A stretch of 64,000 nt of DNA from Diphasiastrum complanatum (Eukaryota; Streptophyta; Lycopodiopsida; Lycopodiales; Lycopodiaceae), in contig CM055092.1 in NCBI GenBank assembly GCA_029204225.1, positions 10,011,806-10,075,805 on the forward strand, given 5' to 3'. A program made the position numbers and the translations under genes. Positions 1 through 9,589 of the stretch are shown piece by piece (the first letter of the stretch is position 1; each line of letters starts with the position of its first letter). The notes below the pieces were generated by a model. It saw only the letters and a program-made list of their open reading frames with translations, was not told where the DNA came from and did no database searches.

Positions 1-299
1 AGCAAGTAGTAGGGTGCTTTCAACAGCCCTATTGGAGTGTGTGTTGATCACACTATTTGGCTTCCTAATTGGGTTTCGGTGTAAGCTTCAATCGAAGCTA
101 ACCTAATTTTCAAGAAGCTGGTTTTTTTGTGCAAAAAGACAGCCATCTATCCATTATCTTCTGGGCACTTTGGTTGCAGATTGAAAGATATCTTGTGCTC
201 CTACTTTCAGCTCTTTGTTTGCTGCAAATTTTTGAGTAGATTTGGTTGTGGAAAGGCTCTCTTTCCTATCTACTACAAGCTGAAATTTTGTTGGAGGTA
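1..299 (+). other. Copia-1 untranslated leader
   Basis: This is noncoding sequence upstream of the gag ATG at 300. It is T-rich and contains no recognisable primer-binding site, so the LTR/PBS junction must be upstream of the window. No similarity to the 3' LTR at 4614-5057 was seen by eye, which also argues that the window opens inside the leader and not inside the 5' LTR. Confidence 0.55.
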
Positions 300-854
300 A
301 TGGCTAAAGAATCGGAAGCTATCGGTTCTTTGTTTAGTGAAGATCGGTTGGATGGCACAAACTACTCCTTGTGGAGTTACATGATGAAGAATCTTCTCAT
401 AGTGAAAGGGCTGTGGGATTTGGTCAATGATGATGAGGAAAGGCCTCCGTCTTTGGCACCTCCTACACCTCGTGGATCATCATCATCAACATCATCTTCT
501 CCATCTTCGGAAGAACAAAAGAAGTGGGATAGAAGGGATGCACAAGCACATTCTATGGTTGCTCTTGTTGTGAAAAGATCTATCTTACCTCATATTAGGT
601 CTTGTAAGACATCTAAAAGTGCGTGGGATACACTTTATACTATCTATAAAGTCAAAAATCCAGCAAGAGTGGTGTATCTCAGAAATCAGCTTTCTTTTTT
701 GAAGATGCAAGAAGGGGATCAAGTGACCAATCACTTGACGAAGATCAAGGATCTTCGTGAGAAGCTTCTCAATATTGATGAGATAATTGAGGATGCTCAA
801 TTTGTTTCCATTACTCTCAACTCATTACCTTCATCTTATCTTCCATTTGTTTGA
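300..854 (+). pseudogene. Copia-1 gag N-terminal half
   Basis: The ATG at 300 opens a reading frame of the UBN2/retrotransposon gag type, typical of plant Copia elements. Visible features are an N-terminal LDGTNYSLW block, a Ser-rich insert near residues 58-68 and a conserved LPSSY segment near the end. This protein would form the capsid of the virus-like particle in the cytoplasm. The frame stops at TGA 852-854, but the same frame resumes immediately (SLSISLSG) with the rest of gag, so a single nonsense mutation splits the protein. No frameshift is needed to join the two halves. Confidence 0.85.
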
Positions 855-857
855 TCT

Positions 858-2474
858 TTGAGTATCTCTCTTAGCGGACAGCCATTCTCCTTTGATGAAC
901 TTGTTGGGCTGCTTCTTCAAGAGGAGCAAACGAGGCAAAACTTTGCGGGTGACACTCAACAAGATCAAGCTTTCTTCACAAAAGGCAAGGGCAAAGGCAA
1001 GTCAAAAGGAAAGGGGAAGCCTCCTTCCAAGGATGAGCAAAAGCTCGTTGGAGGTCAAGATGTCAACACTCAAAAGAAGAAAGGGAAGTGCCATTATTGC
1101 AAAAGGTATGGGCACTTCATCAAGGATTGTAAGAAGAAGCTTGCGAAAGAGGAGAGTAAAGGAATTGATACTAGTGCTTCACTTGCTACTTTGGAGCAAG
1201 AGCTTGAAGCTAGTGGTGATCTCTTCAACCAAGACTATGCTTTTGTGTCTAATATTGCTTCTACTAGTACTACTACATCTATGAGGAATTCAGATTCTGT
1301 TTTGCAAGTTGCTGATTTTCAGCCCATTGAATGGGTGATTGATAGTGGTGCTACTCGTCATATGACTTCTCGCAAAGAAGCATTTACTAAATTAGTAAAA
1401 GTGCAAAATGGAAGTAAGGTACAATGTGCGGATGATGCATCTTATTCTATTCATGGAATTGGAATTGTAGCCATCATTTTGCCTAATGGTGAAGAAAAGT
1501 ACATTAAGAATGTGCTTTATGTTCCGGGAATCAAGAAGAATCTTCTTTCGGTTTCAACTATGTTGAAGCAAGGACTAGTTGTTGAGTTCAAAGAAGATAA
1601 GTGTCTTGTCAAGGATCCTAAAAGATCACTCTTGATTATTGTTTCGGGAACGATGCATGCTAGCTTATTCATTATGGATACCTATGAGCGACGAATTCCC
1701 TCTACATGTCTTGTTGCTTCTACATCACAATCATTGGAGTTGGCTGAATTGTGGCACGCAAGGTTTGGACATCTCAACTTTGCAAGTTTGAAAAAGCTGA
1801 AGACATTTAATATGGTAGAAGACATTCCTACTATTGAGCAGCCGGAAGGGCATGTATGCGAGGGGTGCATACTTGGAAAGTTTCAAAGGAAACCTTTTCC
1901 AATTGATGGAACTATAAGGGTTCTTGATAAATTTGATTTGGTTCATAGTGATGTTTGTGGTCCAATGAGGACCGAATCCATTGGAAAGTGCATCTATTTT
2001 GTGACTTTTATTGATGACTTTTCCCGTTTTACATGGATCTATCCTATGAACGCTAAATCGGAAGTTTTTCAACGTTTCAGAGATTTTCTAGCAATGGTGG
2101 AAAATCAGTTTGGGCATTCTTTGAAGACCCTACGCATCGATCGAGGAGGGGAATACATTAAGAATACGTTCGGTGCATTTCTTCGAGAAAAGGAAATTCT
2201 ACATCAAATGACAACTCCCTATACGCCTCAACAAAATGGTGTTGCCGAGCGAAAGAATCGCACACTCGTGGACATGGCCCGTTGCATGCTCAAAGCAAAG
2301 GGGCTGCCTCACAAGTTTTGGGCTGAAGCGGTTATAACGGCAGCATACATAAGCAATCGTTGTCCTACTAAAGCATTGAAAGTATTAACTCCTTATGAAT
2401 TTGGTATGGAAAGAAGCCTACAATCTCTCACTTTCGCATTTTTGGTTGTACGGCTTATGCTTTGTTCCGGATAA
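858..2474 (+). pseudogene. Copia-1 gag C-terminus, protease and integrase
   Basis: This is the same frame as the upstream gag. Order: Lys-rich linker; CCHC zinc knuckle (CHYCKRYGHFIKDC, from 1089); aspartic protease WVIDSGATRHM with the catalytic Asp codon at 1341; GAG-pre-integrase HHCC-like block (HARFGH ... CEGC); integrase core with the D, D and E codons at 1950 (HSDVCG), 2139 (RIDRGGEY) and 2247 (GVAERKNR). All three integrase catalytic residues remain. The frame is lost shortly after TPYE (about 2395), where the protein continues in the +1-offset frame. The product would process the polyprotein and insert cDNA into the genome. Confidence 0.9.
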
Positions 2475-3108
2475 ACTTCGTACAAAGCTTGAAGATAAAG
2501 GAGTTAAATGCATTTTTGTTGGCTATAGTAGTGAAAGCAAAGGCTATAGGCGGTTCAATTTGAGCACTAATAAGATTATTGTTAGTCGTGATGTGCATTT
2601 TGATGAAAAGAATTCATTGGATGTGGCCCCAACTCATATCTTGAAAGGGGACAGCCCACATAGTGTGAATGTTGAAGTTTTTCCAGATTTGGTACCATCT
2701 TCTATTGTTGGAGATAAGGGGCAGCAATCAACCAGTTTCGACCTGCCCAACACCTCATCAAGTTTAGAGCCTAATGTTCATCAAGAACCGCCCGTTGTTG
2801 CTCAAAATCAGCCTGCAGGAACTGTTGGACAGCAAGGACCAGTTTTGGAAGATCTTGGACAGCCAAGTGCGGTGTCGGAAGATCTTGAACAACAAATTGT
2901 AAGAAGAGACATGGCTGTTGGACAGCCCAAAACAGTCCCACGGTGGCTGTTGTCGACTTTGCGGGGCAGCAAAGTAAGTTCATTTTATGATGGAAAGACA
3001 CGTGCCTCTACAAAATCAGTGGACATGCTGATTTTTCAGATTTTGCTCTTACATCTCATGGAGATGTTGCAGAAGAACCTGTTTTCTATGAGCAAGCCAA
3101 GGGAGTAA
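2395..3108 (+). pseudogene. Copia-1 integrase tail and linker
   Basis: This frame continues the polyprotein after the frameshift. It begins matching the family at VPDKLRTKLEDKG and VGYSSESKGYR, the conserved block after the integrase core, and then runs through DVHFDEKN into a Gln/Pro-rich low-conservation linker. The first 20 or so residues of this open frame are frameshifted nonsense. The frame is lost again just before the reverse transcriptase, between about 3108 and 3126. No catalytic residues are expected here. Confidence 0.8.
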
Positions 3109-3125
3109 AATGTTGGGAGGATGCG

Positions 3126-4283
3126 ATGCAAGATGAGTATGACTCACTTATGAAGAACCAGATTTGGGTTCTTGTTGATCTTCCTCATGGGAAGAAGGCA
3201 ATTGGTTCTAAATGGGTATACAAAATCAAGTATAAGGCAGATGGTACCATTGAAAGGTACAAGGCAAGGCTCGTTGCCAAAGGCTATGCTCAGCAAAAGG
3301 GGATTGATTATGAGGAGACGTTTTCTCCTACTGCTCGGATGACTACCATGAGGGTAGTAACCTCTTTGGCTGCCCACTTTGGTTGGCGTTTGGGGCAACT
3401 TGACATAAAGACAACATTCCTCAATGGTGATCTCAATGTGTACCTTCAACAACCTGCTGGTTTTTTGGTTGAAGGCCAAGAAGATAAAGTTTGTCTTCTC
3501 AAGAAGGCACTTTATGGACTGAAGCAAGCTCCGAGGATGTGGTATCAAAAGATACATGCCTACTTTTGTGATCGAGGGTTTACTAATAGTCCTAGCGAAT
3601 CTACTCTTTATGTCAAGCATACTTCAAATTATATCATCATTATTTTTCTTTATGTTGATGATATTATTATTACGGGAAGTAATGAGCAGCAGATTGATGC
3701 CGTAATACTTGATCTTGGTATGGTTTTTGAAACCTCAAATTTAGGCCTATTGCACTTTTATCTTGGTCTTGAATTTGTACAAGAAGGTGCTGGAATTTTC
3801 ATCTCTCAAGAACGCTACATTGGGCAGATTTTAAAGTGGTTCAAGATGGAAGATTGCAAGCCGGTTGCTACACCTATGGAGACAGGTCTGAAATTAAGTA
3901 GTCAAGGTGATGGTGAATCATTTGACACTACTTTATATTGTCAAGCTATTGGCTGTCTCATTTACCTATGTAATTCAAGACCGGACATTTCTTATAGTGT
4001 CTCACTCCACTGGAAAGCGTTGAAGAGGATCTTTCGATATCTTCAAGGAACAAGAAGTCATGGACTGGTTTTTCCTGCTTGTGATGATGCATGTTTGGTT
4101 GGTTTTAGTGACTCGGATTGGGGTGGAGATCAAGACACTAGACGCTCTACAAGTGGACATTGCTTTTTTATGGTAATTCTGCAATTTCGTGATCAAGTAA
4201 AAAGCAGCCCATTGTTCCTACTTCTTCTAGTGAGGCAGAATATAGAGCGCTATTTTCAGCCACGACAGAGTGTTTATGGCTGA
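3126..4283 (+). pseudogene. Copia-1 reverse transcriptase and start of RNase H
   Basis: This is a Copia-type reverse transcriptase (RVT_2). It shows the WVYKIKYKADG and [10 protein letters not shown] blocks, GQLDIKTTFLNGDL (palm Asp), KALYGLKQAPR, and YVDD at 3651-3662 carrying the two polymerase Asp residues. The C-terminal part enters RNase H at SDSDWGGDQDTRRSTSGHCFF. Shortly after, a small deletion shifts the frame, and the expected AEYRAL block is found in another frame. It would copy the element RNA into cDNA. The catalytic motif is intact, but the polyprotein cannot be made as one chain. Confidence 0.9.
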
Positions 4284-4300
4284 GAAGACTACTTGTTGAC

Positions 4301-4576
4301 ATGAAGTTTGGCGAGCCCTCAGTCACTCTTATCTTGAGTGATAGTCAAAGTGCTATTGCCATTGCACGGAATCCTGTTTTTCATGCGAGGACGAAGCACA
4401 TCGAGATCCATTGTCACTTTGTTCGGGAGAGACTTCATGATGGCGACATTTTACTTGAATATTGTCCTACGGAGGATAATATTGCGGACCTCTTCACTAA
4501 GGCGTTGCCTAGAGTCAGATTTGAAGCTTTATGCAAAGCTTTAAATTTGATACCACGTGTTGGTTTTGTTACATAG
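4301..4576 (+). pseudogene. Copia-1 RNase H C-terminal part
   Basis: The end of the Copia RNase H domain: SDSQSAIAIA, HARTKHIEI, and the closing block CPTEDNIADLFTKALP. It lies in a different frame from the reverse transcriptase because of the frameshift near 4190. Just upstream in this frame, a TGA replaces the Trp expected between two Ser codons. The stop at 4574-4576 is probably the true polyprotein terminus, because the purine tract and LTR start 30-40 bp later. Confidence 0.85.
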
Positions 4577-4605
4577 TGAAGATTTCAGTTTTTGCATTGT
4601 CATGT

Positions 4606-4613
4606 AAGGAGGG
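4606..4613 (+). promoter_or_regulatory. Polypurine tract of Copia-1
   Basis: AAGGAGGG immediately precedes the TG that opens the 3' LTR. It is the expected site of plus-strand DNA priming. Confidence 0.75.
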
Positions 4614-5057
4614 TGTTAGAAATAAATGACTATGCTGAAGTTAATCCATAGGTTACTTTGACCCAAAAGGTCGAGATTTGTGTAACCATGGGTATTTAGT
4701 TATTTAGGCCATCTTAAGTTTGTGTCTTAAGTTCAGTTGGACCCAATTTTGGTCATGTACTGACTCGTGGGTCCTTAGGGGTCTAATTTTGTTTAAGGGC
4801 CCTATCTTGACTTTTGGGGGTGCCCTACATTTAGTAAGTGGTTAACCTTAGGGTTTGGTGGCATTTGGTCACATCCAGGTAGAGTACTTAGCTACTCATT
4901 GTGTATTCCATTTTATACAGTTTGGCTCTCCATTGCTATTGTTGTCGTTTTCTCTCTCTCTCTCTCTTAGAGGTGGGCGCCTAGCCTCTTCTCTCTTGCT
5001 TTCTGTGGAGATTGATTGATAACTAGATCTTGGTGACTTGTCTCTTGCTTTCCTACA
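4614..5057 (+). repeat. 3' LTR of Copia-1
   Basis: The sequence begins TGTTAGA after the purine tract and probably ends TCCTACA, where hAT-1 sequence resumes on the opposite strand. It contains a (CT)n tract at 4952-4968. The right border rests on comparing hAT-1 with hAT-2 intron sequence (CCTCTCAC followed by the exon), because no second LTR copy is in the window. The border could be off by several bases. Confidence 0.65.
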
Positions 5058-5169
5058 GGTGAGAGGCATGTGGTTTAGGGCATTAAGAAAAAACTTAACA
5101 CTGACAGAAAAACAAACTAGCAATTACTGAAAAGATAACGACCAATTACATTACTATACTGCTTACCTC

Positions 5170-6707
5170 TATGGCTGCAAGATGGGCAGCTGCAGGAACT
5201 GTCTAATCCGGTCCATGAGCTCATATACCACTCCAAGTGTCGACCCCTCGCTGTCAGCCATGCGGAGCACAATGTAGAGTGGTCAAAGTAGTGCGCTGCA
5301 CAGGGGGTATGAACAATGTGAGGGAACACGGCCTCTAGCAGTACACCCATCTAAATGCAGTTCGTGGCATGTCCGTCACCACCGTGACGACATGTTGTGT
5401 GCCTATGGACAGGATGGAAGACCTGATGACATCAAACATGAACTCTGCCGATATGACTCTCCCCCCCCCCCCCCCCCCCCCCCCCCGCTACAATCCATGA
5501 CCCTCAAAAACTGTGTGCCCATGCAGCTGGAGACCAATATGTTGAGGATCGGCCTCCTCCTGACATCAGTCCAGCCATCGGACATGATGCTGCAACCGTA
5601 AGTGGCCCAGTGGCGACGCAGAGGCTCCATCCCTCTAGACAAAGACTCGACCCTATCCCTCAGCATGTGTGTGCGGACAACCTCTGAACTAGGGACTCTC
5701 CATCTAGGGCTGATAGACTGTGCAAGGCGGAAGGCCCTTCTGAAGGGCTCAGAGTCGGTGATGGCAAACGGAAGGTTCAGCTCATAAATCAGACTGGCCA
5801 CGGCCTGTGTAGCCTCTCTGTCCATGTGTGGCTGACTAAGAACTCTCCCAGTTGGGCGATGGGTAGCGGACCTCCAGCAAAGTGCACCAAACGTGACGGG
5901 AACGGATGATGACGCGACAGGCTGGGCACTAGTAGATGCATCGGCTGTAGACGTGGAATGGGGAGAGTGGGATGCACTGGCAGGGATGGGGGCAGCAGCA
6001 TAAGTGGGGTGCACTTTTGAAGGGGGAACATCTGGCATGGGATACGAAAACTGCTGGCTAGGGAGGTTATCCGGATGGGAAGGGAGGGAGGAAGGGATCT
6101 CCTCAGCATCCTGGAAGGCATCGTCACTGGCATCCTGGGCCTGCTCCTGCTCGGGCTGTGGAGAGTCCATGAAAAAGTCGTAAACTGGGGGAGTGCGAAC
6201 AACAGTGGGTGGTGGTGGAATCGCAGTGGCAACTGGCGGACGAGATGGGACGAGATCCACCGGAATGGGTGCGGATGGAGATGCGTCTAGCGGAACTGTC
6301 TGAGGGGGGTGAGAGAGAAAGGGACTGGACGAGGATGCACTCCCTCTCCTCGTGCGTGCCAGCCAAGCAGGCAGCAACTCGGGGTCAACCACGTAAGGCA
6401 CGGTGCAAAACCAGAGAACACCCTCCGAAATGGTGTTCTCCCCCGCCACAAGACGTGGCCCGTAGGTGTCCAGAAGTCACTGCCTGATAGGAACGGACAT
6501 GCTGGCACAGGGGACAGCATTCAGTGTGCCACCATTTTTGGCGCGTGCGCCGAGTAGGTGGCCTTTAAGGCAAGTGAGGGTGGCATTGAACTCAACCAGG
6601 CAATATCGACAGCGCACGATCTTTGCACTGGACTTGTTGGACTTGTCGGAAACCCGCCTGACAATGTCCACCTCGCCCCACAGATCGGCAAGGTTAGAAT
6701 GCACCAT
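5170..6707 (-). pseudogene. hAT-1 transposase (BED finger, DUF659)
   Basis: The likely start is the ATG at 6707 (MVHSNLADLWGEVD), matching the start of hAT-2. A BED-type finger follows (CRYC ... HLLGARAKNG), then a stop near 6477 that requires a frame change, a Pro/Ser-rich linker, and the DUF659 catalytic region with SDGWTDVRRRPILNI, which keeps the first Asp of the hAT DDE triad. A 26-base C run (5461-5486) turns the conserved DCSKGGR region into polyglycine and shifts the frame. The later VVTD block has a 1-base loss. It would cut and paste hAT elements, but this copy cannot be functional. Confidence 0.8.
5461..5486. repeat. C26 homopolymer inside hAT-1 transposase
   Basis: 26 consecutive C on the plus strand, equal to 26 G in the coding strand. 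The matching position in hAT-2 (about 24213-24219) has only 7 G, so the run has expanded. Confidence 0.9.
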
Positions 6708-6997
6708 TCTATAGAGGGAACTGGGGCAAAAAGGCAGAGATGATGGTGAGTGCGATAGGTGGTGGAAAGCTGGAAAATCCACAACAAAGGCCGAAATAGC
6801 AATAGTGGGGGCGAAAGCGATCAGTGCAACACGAAGACAATATGATGGCGAGGAGTGGGCGGACAGCACAGAGGGCGCGGACAACAGAGAGGGCGCGGAC
6901 AGCAGCGCGATGGGCAGGGAGAGAGATGACGCGAGGGGGGGGATTAGGTTAAAAAACAATATTAAAATATTAAATATTAAAAAATATTAAATATTGT

Positions 6998-7051
6998 GGT
7001 ACCGTGGATCAGTATGGATCCGCGGTACCGGGATCCACGGATCCTGGTACC
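6998..7051. repeat. Cluster of GGTACC/GGATCC palindromes in the hAT 5' region
   Basis: Six 6-bp palindromes: GGTACC at 6998, 7024 and 7046, and GGATCC at 7016, 7031 and 7039. The last five are spaced 8, 7, 8 and 7 bp apart. They lie about 300 bp upstream of the hAT-1 ATG. hAT-2 has a decayed version (16205-16290). They may be transposase-binding or promoter sites; that role is inference. Confidence 0.6.
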
Positions 7052-7110
7052 GCTGGATCTATGACATCATAGCTGCACTGCGTTTCTAAAAACGCATTTC
7101 GAAACACATT

Positions 7111-7560
7111 TTTGAAAAGAAATTTAATTTTTTTTTTTTTGTGGGCAATATAGGTATCAAATTAAAGCACTTATTAAGGGCAATTCATTTATGTAGGTTG
7201 CCGAATGTTTCGGGTACAACGTGGTCAAGTTTGGGGGCAACAATGCCTATTGGATTCTACAAGGTTAAAAGTTTTCTAAGGAAATGTGTTCCATTTCCTG
7301 TCAAATCACTGCATCGATATTGAGCAGTTACTATGCCAAGGTAGTTTTTGCATATATCAAATCTTAGTTTTCCTTGAACTTTTTGATAGACCCAAAGGGA
7401 ACTTGAATTGCAGAGCCTTTGTACACAAACCATCCGCATAGTACCTATTCTACTTTTCTGAATATGAAATAGGAATTTGAATCTTTGCTGCTAAAGAATT
7501 GTTAAACTTCAGAGAACCTTCATGTTGACATGTATCAGGTGCCAACCGAGGAGGGATTTT
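7111..7560. other. Unassigned sequence between hAT-1 and Gypsy-1
   Basis: It opens with a T12 run (about 7129-7140) and then carries mixed-composition sequence. No gene, LTR border or protein similarity was recognised. It ends where the truncated 3' LTR of Gypsy-1 begins. Confidence 0.4.
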
Positions 7561-7562
7561 GC

Positions 7563-7644
7563 ACGAGTTAGTCAAGTCTATAGGCCCAGTCATCGTCCAG
7601 TCTCAAGTTTAGGGTTGGGATCCAAGGGAGTTGGGTCCCTAACA
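7563..7644 (-). repeat. Truncated 3' LTR of Gypsy-1
   Basis: The reverse complement of the LTR start (TGTTAGGGACCCAACTCCC, tip at 7644) matches Gypsy-2 for about 80 bp and then diverges into unrelated DNA. The rest of the LTR is missing, so no target-site duplication can be read. Confidence 0.8.
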
Positions 7645-7671
7645 TTCCCTCTTCCTTAAAAAATTCCTTAT

Positions 7672-8230
7672 CTAAGGAAGAAAATCAGGGAAACTCAGTT
7701 TAAGGTCATGTTCCTTTTCCCAAGTATCATCATCCTCGAAACTTCCTTTCCAGCGAACCACGTACTCAGTTACCTGCCGGTTTCTGAGTCCATGTTGACG
7801 TACATCAACAATGGCCTGTGGTTCCGTAGGTACAAAGGATGTCAGGTCCTCCAGCCAAACTAAGTCCTCCTGAAGTATCAAGTCATCCTTTCCACGAAGT
7901 CGTTCCTTTAAACGACTAATGTGAAAAACTGGATGTACCTTAACACCTTGAGGAAGCTCTAGCTGATACGCATTCCGAGGAAGTTTCTTTACTATACGGA
8001 ATGGCCCTGCAAGCGTCCTTTGTGAGCCAAGGTGCCCTACACATGGGCTGTCATGACATTCATGCAGGATTTGGGCCCTTATATCATCATTTTCTGGGAC
8101 ACAAACCTTTCCGTTCCAGAAATGTAACCCATTCCAAATTGAATAGTCTCTTTGTATTTTGTCCTGAGGAGAAATCTTGGAATCCTACATTCCAAGCTCA
8201 AAATTAGATCTAGAAGACCCTGCCAGGACG
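7672..8230 (-). pseudogene. Gypsy-1 integrase remnant and chromodomain
   Basis: Read leftwards: an H2C2 zinc-binding fragment (HECHDS ... GH) joins at about 8009 directly to the post-integrase block (AGPFRIVKKL, HPVFHISRL). The chromodomain follows (TEYVVRWKGSFEDDDTWEKE), ending at the stop near 7672. The DDE core that lies between these parts in Gypsy-2 is absent. Chromodomains of chromoviruses are thought to bind histone marks and steer insertion. Without a catalytic core this protein cannot integrate DNA. Confidence 0.85.
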
Positions 8231-8505
8231 TCTAGCCAAATACGACCAAAGTACCTATCGGTCTTACACAAATCTCTTAATGACAAATACAACTCAGATT
8301 GGATCTCAGAAAAGCTTAACTAATTAACCTCTCCAATCCGGCTTAAGGCATCCACGACACTATTAGAAGTACCTTTCCGGTACTCAATGTCATAATGAAA
8401 TTCTTGGAGCATCTCTAACCATCTGGCCTTACGACCTCTAAGGTCGACCGCATCGTTAATATACTTTAACGCTTGATGGTCAGTAACTACAGTAAATTGG
8501 AAGCC

Positions 8506-9573
8506 CTACAAATAATGTCTCCAAACCTTCAGGGCATGAATAATAGCAAAAAGTTCCTTGTCATAGATGGAATACCGCCTTTGAGCAGGGTCCAACTTCT
8601 TGCTTTCAAAAGCAACCGGTTTACCATCCTGATATAGGACTACGCCTATAGCATAGTCACTGGCATCCGTTTCAAGTACATACAGCTTGTTAGGATCCAC
8701 TATGTGTAAAAGAGGTGCTGTAGTTACACAGTATTTGAAATTCTCAAAACTTTGATTCAACTCTTTAGTCCAAGTAACTGGAGGACTGAATTTACTGTGC
8801 CGACTAACTCCTCCAAGGTCTTACTATAGATGAGAATATCATCCATGTACACTATCACGAACTTTCCCAGATATGCCAAAGAAAATCATTCATCATCTGC
8901 TGGAAAGTCGGCCAAATGGTAAAACCAGAAACTCATAATGGCCGTACCTAGTTCTAAACCCGGTTTTTTCAACATCCTCAATCTTTATGCGAATCTGACG
9001 ATACCCTGATCTCAAATCGATTTTGGTGAAGTACTTCGCACCATGCAATCGATCAACCAGCTCATCCATTCGCGACAAAGGATAACGGTTTTTAAGCGTT
9101 AATTTATTCAACTTTTTAAAGTCCACACAAAGATGAGTACCCCCGTCTTTTTTATCAACAAGGAGCACAGGTGCCCCCCAAGGAGATTTACTAGGCCTAA
9201 CATGGCCCATCTTAAGGTAATTTTGCAGTTGCCTATAAACCTCATCCTCTTCAGTAGTAATCATCCTATATGGATACAGTGATATAGGGGAACTACCAGG
9301 AATCAGTTTAATACCATGGTCAACACCCCTAGAGGGGGGAAGGCCCTCAGGAAGCTGCTCAGGAAAAACATCGTTAAATTCTTGCCTAAGTTTCCTAAAG
9401 ATTTCACCTTCTGGTGAGTTTTCTTGTTTTAGGTTATTAGAAATTAACTCCATTTGGAGATTGTAAAATTGCAAACTACGTTCTTCATGGTAAGTAAAAT
9501 CTTTTAACCAACATAAATAAGAACTGCAATCAACAACATCCATACATTTAACTGTTTCCAAAGCAGAAAGCAT
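8506..9573 (-). pseudogene. Gypsy-1 reverse transcriptase and RNase H
   Basis: Gypsy RT blocks read from 9573 leftwards: [62 protein letters not shown] and EFLVLPFG. The frame then breaks at a 16-bp deletion near 8905. A catalytic YMDD is still readable on the minus strand near 8840, and about 300 bp after it are deleted. RNase H follows (LETDASDYAIGVVLYQDG, SKKLDPAQRRYSIYDKE) and stops at 8506. It would copy element RNA if intact. Confidence 0.88.
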
Positions 9574-9589
9574 ATACGAAGTAGAAATA

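Larger units (their letters stand above)
1..5057 (+). mobile_element. Copia LTR retrotransposon (Copia-1), 5' LTR outside window
   Basis: The domain order is gag (UBN2-like), CCHC knuckle, DSGA protease, GAG-pre-integrase, integrase, YVDD reverse transcriptase and RNase H. This is the Ty1/Copia order. It is followed by a purine tract (4606-4613) and a TG-starting 3' LTR at 4614. The 5' LTR and primer-binding site lie before base 1; bases 1-299 are the leader. The polyprotein is broken by an in-frame TGA at 852, frameshifts near 2400-2460, 3110 and 4190, and a Trp-to-stop change in RNase H, so the copy is dead. The right border sits where the reverse-strand hAT-1 sequence stops, which suggests insertion at a hAT intron/exon junction. 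The outer target-site duplication cannot be tested here. Confidence 0.9.
5058..7110 (-). mobile_element. hAT transposon relic hAT-1 (minus strand)
   Basis: Reverse-strand remnant of the same hAT family as hAT-2. From right to left it holds a conserved 5' noncoding region with CGTTTCTA..AAACGC palindromes and GGTACC/GGATCC sites, a BED zinc-finger/DUF659 transposase, and part of a spliced 3' region (a GTAAGCAG donor at the right of the intron near 5165). It is cut off at the left by Copia-1. Relative to hAT-2 it lacks about 300 bp after the second catalytic block, and it has a long C run inside the coding region. Confidence 0.8.

Noticed and set aside
6075-6557. Plus-strand open frames across 6075-6557
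   Set aside because: They are antisense shadows of the Pro/Ser-rich linker of the hAT-1 transposase.
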